From: JAHHLP01 sp041609895
GTDB taxonomy: Bacteria > Bacteroidota > Rhodothermia > Rhodothermales > JABDKH01
Length of the DNA stretch: 8,019 nt
Direction of reading: 5' to 3'
NCBI GenBank assembly: GCA_041609895.1
Contig: JBFIPX010000156.1
Location: 1-8,019, forward strand
How positions within the stretch are numbered: position 1 is the first letter of the stretch; each line of letters starts with the position of its first letter. The position numbers and the translations under genes are program-made. Under the pieces are notes generated by a model. It searched no databases. It saw nothing but the letters and a program-made list of their open reading frames with translations, and was not told the origin of the DNA. Positions 6,042 through 8,019 of this stretch are shown piece by piece.

Positions 6042-7802
6042 TTACACTTTCTCGTCAATCCATTTCTGAATCTTTTCGCGAAGCATTCCGAGGGTCACCG
6101 TTCCGTCCTCGATCACTTTGTCGTGAAATAATTTGATGTCGAACCGGTCCCCCATTTTCTCCTCGGCCTCGTGCCTCAGGCGTCTGATCTCGGAACTGCC
6201 GGTCATGTAGGCCGTCGCCTGCGCCGGAGTGGCGATGTACCTGTCCACCTCCGACACGATCGAGTTCTCGGACTCTGCCGTATGCTCCAGCATATAGTCG
6301 ATTGCTTGCTGTCGCGACCAACCCAACGCGTGCATCCCGGGATCAACGACCAAGCGTGCAGCTCGAAGCGCCTCGTTAGACAATAAACCTAGTCGATCGA
6401 CGTCGGACGAATAGAGTCCCATCTCGTCGGCCAGGCGCTCCGTGTATAAGGCCCAGCCCTCGCCACTTCCTGAGAAGAAGAAGTACTTCAGGACGGGATG
6501 CAGACCAGCCCGTTCAAGACCTACAGAGACCTGCATGTGATGTCCCGGGTACGTTTCGTGAAACGCGGTCGCCTCGATGCCGGCCTTGCTGATTGTTTCT
6601 GGCTGATGGATGCCTAGTTCGTACGTTCCCGGCCGGGTGCCGTCGGTAGCGCCGGCACTGTAAAAGCCGCCGCCCGATCGCTTCATGAACTCGGGAAATG
6701 GTTTGACGATAACCTCGGCCTTGGGAATAAAACCGAACCAGTCCGGGACCGCCCTCTTTCCACGATCGACGGCGGCGCGGGCATAGGCGAGCACCTCGTC
6801 TCCCGATCCAAAGGTGTAGCGGCTATCAGTCCGAACCAACTGAAAGAGTTCTTTGGGGTCTTCGACCCCGAAGCTTCGTCGGCCGATCTCCCTCACTTCA
6901 GCTTCGATGCGGGCCATCTGTTCGTGACCGTTCTCGTGAATCTGCTCGGGCGAGAGGTCGAGGGAAGTGTTGAATCGGATCATCGCAGCATAACACGCTT
7001 GGCCGCCCGGATCTGCAGTGACCGCAATCGCAGTGCGGGCGGCGGCGCGGTACTCGTTCGCGAGAAAGTCGTGATATCGCTGTACGGCCGGATAAACTTC
7101 GTCACTCAGCACCTTCTCGAACTGTTCCGCGAACTCGGTGTCGGAGGCACGCTCAGCCGGATCGTAGAAAGGGGAGTCCTTCGGACCTGACTCGAGAATG
7201 TTCTTGATCTGCTGAAGCACTGCGTCGAGGTTGGATCGCGGCGCAGAGTATCCCTGCGCGAGACCAGTCCTCAGGTTACTCACTTCAGTATCAATGTATC
7301 TCGGCAGATCCCGAATCCGTGCCAGGGCATCGGCACGAGCTTCCGGCGTATCCACAGGCTGTTGGCTCAGCGTTGCAGGAATGATGGCCTGCCAGCCATT
7401 GAACGTCGGGCTGACGTTCCAAAGATCTTGTCGACACGCGCGCTTGTCGACGCTGGCCTGAAGGCGCCACGTGGTAAAGGAGAAAGCAAGCTCTGCCGCT
7501 GTCCCGCGGACCCTCTCGGCACCGATTGCCTTGAGCTCCGACAACCACGCATCTTCCTGCGCATGCCACACAGTAAGAGCGTCCTGGCTACGGTCGCCAA
7601 ATCGATCCATGGGTGTTTCAGGATAGCCAACTTCATAGGATTCCTCGGGAAACTGGTTGTAGTAGCCGTCCACGTACTCCGCGGCAATCTCGTCGGCTCG
7701 CAGTGCCGGGTCGGCTGAGGAATCGGCTGCCTGCTGACAGCCCGACCCGAATGCCGTGAGGCACACAAGGGCGCCCGTTGTGATGATTCGTCTGTGGGTC
7801 AT
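6042..7802 (-). CDS. DUF885 family metallopeptidase-like lipoprotein
   Basis: DUF885 proteins have the metal-site signature of gluzincin peptidases; the substrate is not established. Starting at the ATG at 7802 gives 586 residues. The N-terminus (MTHRRIITTGALVCLTAFGSGCQQ) reads as a signal peptide with two arginines, a hydrophobic core and Cys22 as a lipidation candidate, followed by a Ser/Ala/Asp-rich linker. The lipobox is unusual, with Gly rather than Leu at -3. An in-frame ATG at 7862 would add 20 polar residues and bury the signal peptide, so I prefer the shorter form; GAAGAAA precedes it. The core carries HETYPGHH (415-422), an HExxPGHH zinc-site pattern, then SGEGWALYTERLADEMG (446-462), which supplies Glu448 and Glu455 as third-ligand candidates, and DPGMHALGW (487-495). 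It is probably an exported peptidase anchored in the envelope. It diverges from the gene at the right edge. Confidence 0.88.
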   Translation of the reverse strand: MTHRRIITTGALVCLTAFGSGCQQAADSSADPALRADEIAAEYVDGYYNQFPEESYEVGYPETPMDRFGDRSQDALTVWHAQEDAWLSELKAIGAERVRGTAAELAFSFTTWRLQASVDKRACRQDLWNVSPTFNGWQAIIPATLSQQPVDTPEARADALARIRDLPRYIDTEVSNLRTGLAQGYSAPRSNLDAVLQQIKNILESGPKDSPFYDPAERASDTEFAEQFEKVLSDEVYPAVQRYHDFLANEYRAAARTAIAVTADPGGQACYAAMIRFNTSLDLSPEQIHENGHEQMARIEAEVREIGRRSFGVEDPKELFQLVRTDSRYTFGSGDEVLAYARAAVDRGKRAVPDWFGFIPKAEVIVKPFPEFMKRSGGGFYSAGATDGTRPGTYELGIHQPETISKAGIEATAFHETYPGHHMQVSVGLERAGLHPVLKYFFFSGSGEGWALYTERLADEMGLYSSDVDRLGLLSNEALRAARLVVDPGMHALGWSRQQAIDYMLEHTAESENSIVSEVDRYIATPAQATAYMTGSSEIRRLRHEAEEKMGDRFDIKLFHDKVIEDGTVTLGMLREKIQKWIDEKV

Positions 7803-7909
7803 TTTCTTCGAAGTCGGATCGTTGGGAAACCGTCGATTTCCGGAACTTACAGAACGCGGCAATCATGCACGCGCCTGTCTGAATCTCCGGCATCTGCGAG
7901 CAGCTTTGT

Positions 7910-7928
7910 TTAAGCGAAGTCGCCTTAA
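7910..7928. promoter_or_regulatory. Imperfect inverted repeat in the DUF885/right-edge divergent gap
   Basis: TTAA-GCGA-AG-TCGC-(C)-TTAA pairs outer TTAA/TTAA and inner GCGA/TCGC with one extra C. It lies 39 bases before the right-edge start codon and 107 bases before the DUF885 start, where an operator serving either gene could sit. No convincing -35/-10 pair was found in this 165-bp gap on either strand. Confidence 0.28.
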
Positions 7929-7967
7929 CGATACGTACCTTAAATCATGAATGAATGAGAGGGGACG

Positions 7968-8019
7968 ATGCAATTCTGGTTGAGAGTAGCATCTTCGATT
8001 GATCGCTTCAGCGAGCGCA
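7968..8019 (+). CDS. Start of a protein, possibly TRAP transporter small permease (3' partial)
   Basis: An AGAGGGG ribosome-binding site (7958-7964) lies 3 bases before an ATG that opens a frame running off the window. Seventeen codons are visible: MQFWLRVASSIDRFSER. This resembles the N-termini of DctQ-type small permeases of TRAP transporters, which often start with a short amphipathic stretch ending in (I/L)D.x.E before the first membrane helix. The identity is a weak inference from 17 residues; the start itself is well supported by the ribosome-binding site. The neighbouring overlapping ATGAATGAATGA at 7947-7958 offers other ATGs, but without a comparable site in front. Confidence 0.42.
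   Translation, partial: MQFWLRVASSIDRFSER

Noticed and set aside
7803..7862. Longer DUF885 start at 7862 (606 residues)
   Set aside because: It adds 20 polar residues in front of a clear signal peptide; the internal ATG at 7802 gives a normal exported N-terminus.
1..8019. CRISPR array, tRNA, rRNA, insertion sequence, attachment site or defence island
   Set aside because: No spaced direct repeats, cloverleaf, transposase or integrase motifs, or terminal inverted repeats were seen; the genes are typical housekeeping and envelope functions.

Overview
The window is an ordinary-looking chromosomal segment, moderately GC-rich by eye and densely coded on both strands. It holds five complete recognisable genes, one small hypothetical gene, and two genes cut by the window edges. 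Three things fit a Bacteroidota/Rhodothermota-like or similar Gram-negative marine-type bacterium: the style of the citrate synthase (hexameric Gram-negative type ending in YVPIEQR plus a short tail), a secreted DUF1028 protein, and a DUF885 lipoprotein. That placement is an impression from remembered sequences, not a computed assignment. I see no tRNA, rRNA, CRISPR array, insertion sequence or phage gene.

Layout. (1) 1-1267, plus strand: a secreted DUF1028 Ntn-hydrolase-like protein, open at the left edge, followed 10 bp later by a 69-residue single-pass membrane protein. (2) 1429-2727, minus strand: citrate synthase (gltA), convergent with the first pair. (3) 2728-2969: a 242-bp divergent control region with two clean inverted repeats and a candidate gltA promoter. 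(4) 2970-4471, plus strand: a six-transmembrane voltage-gated potassium channel with a C-terminal zinc ribbon, overlapping by 4 bp (GTGA) a uracil-DNA-glycosylase-superfamily protein. (5) 4626-5996, plus strand: the AAA+ replication-repair ATPase RarA. (6) 6042-7802, minus strand: a DUF885 metallopeptidase-like lipoprotein, convergent with rarA. (7) 7968-8019, plus strand: the first 17 codons of a gene diverging from DUF885, possibly a TRAP-transporter small permease.

How the genes work together. There is no single pathway. GltA feeds the TCA cycle; RarA and the UDG-like protein both belong to DNA maintenance; the DUF1028 and DUF885 proteins are both exported and probably hydrolytic. The only arrangements that imply co-expression are the DUF1028/small-membrane-protein pair and the channel/UDG overlap. 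No previously undescribed multi-gene system is evident. The most interesting leads are the 19-bp perfect-arm palindrome in the gltA leader, the inverted repeat before the channel, and the UDG-like protein, which resembles family 4 but lacks enough cysteines for an iron-sulfur cluster.
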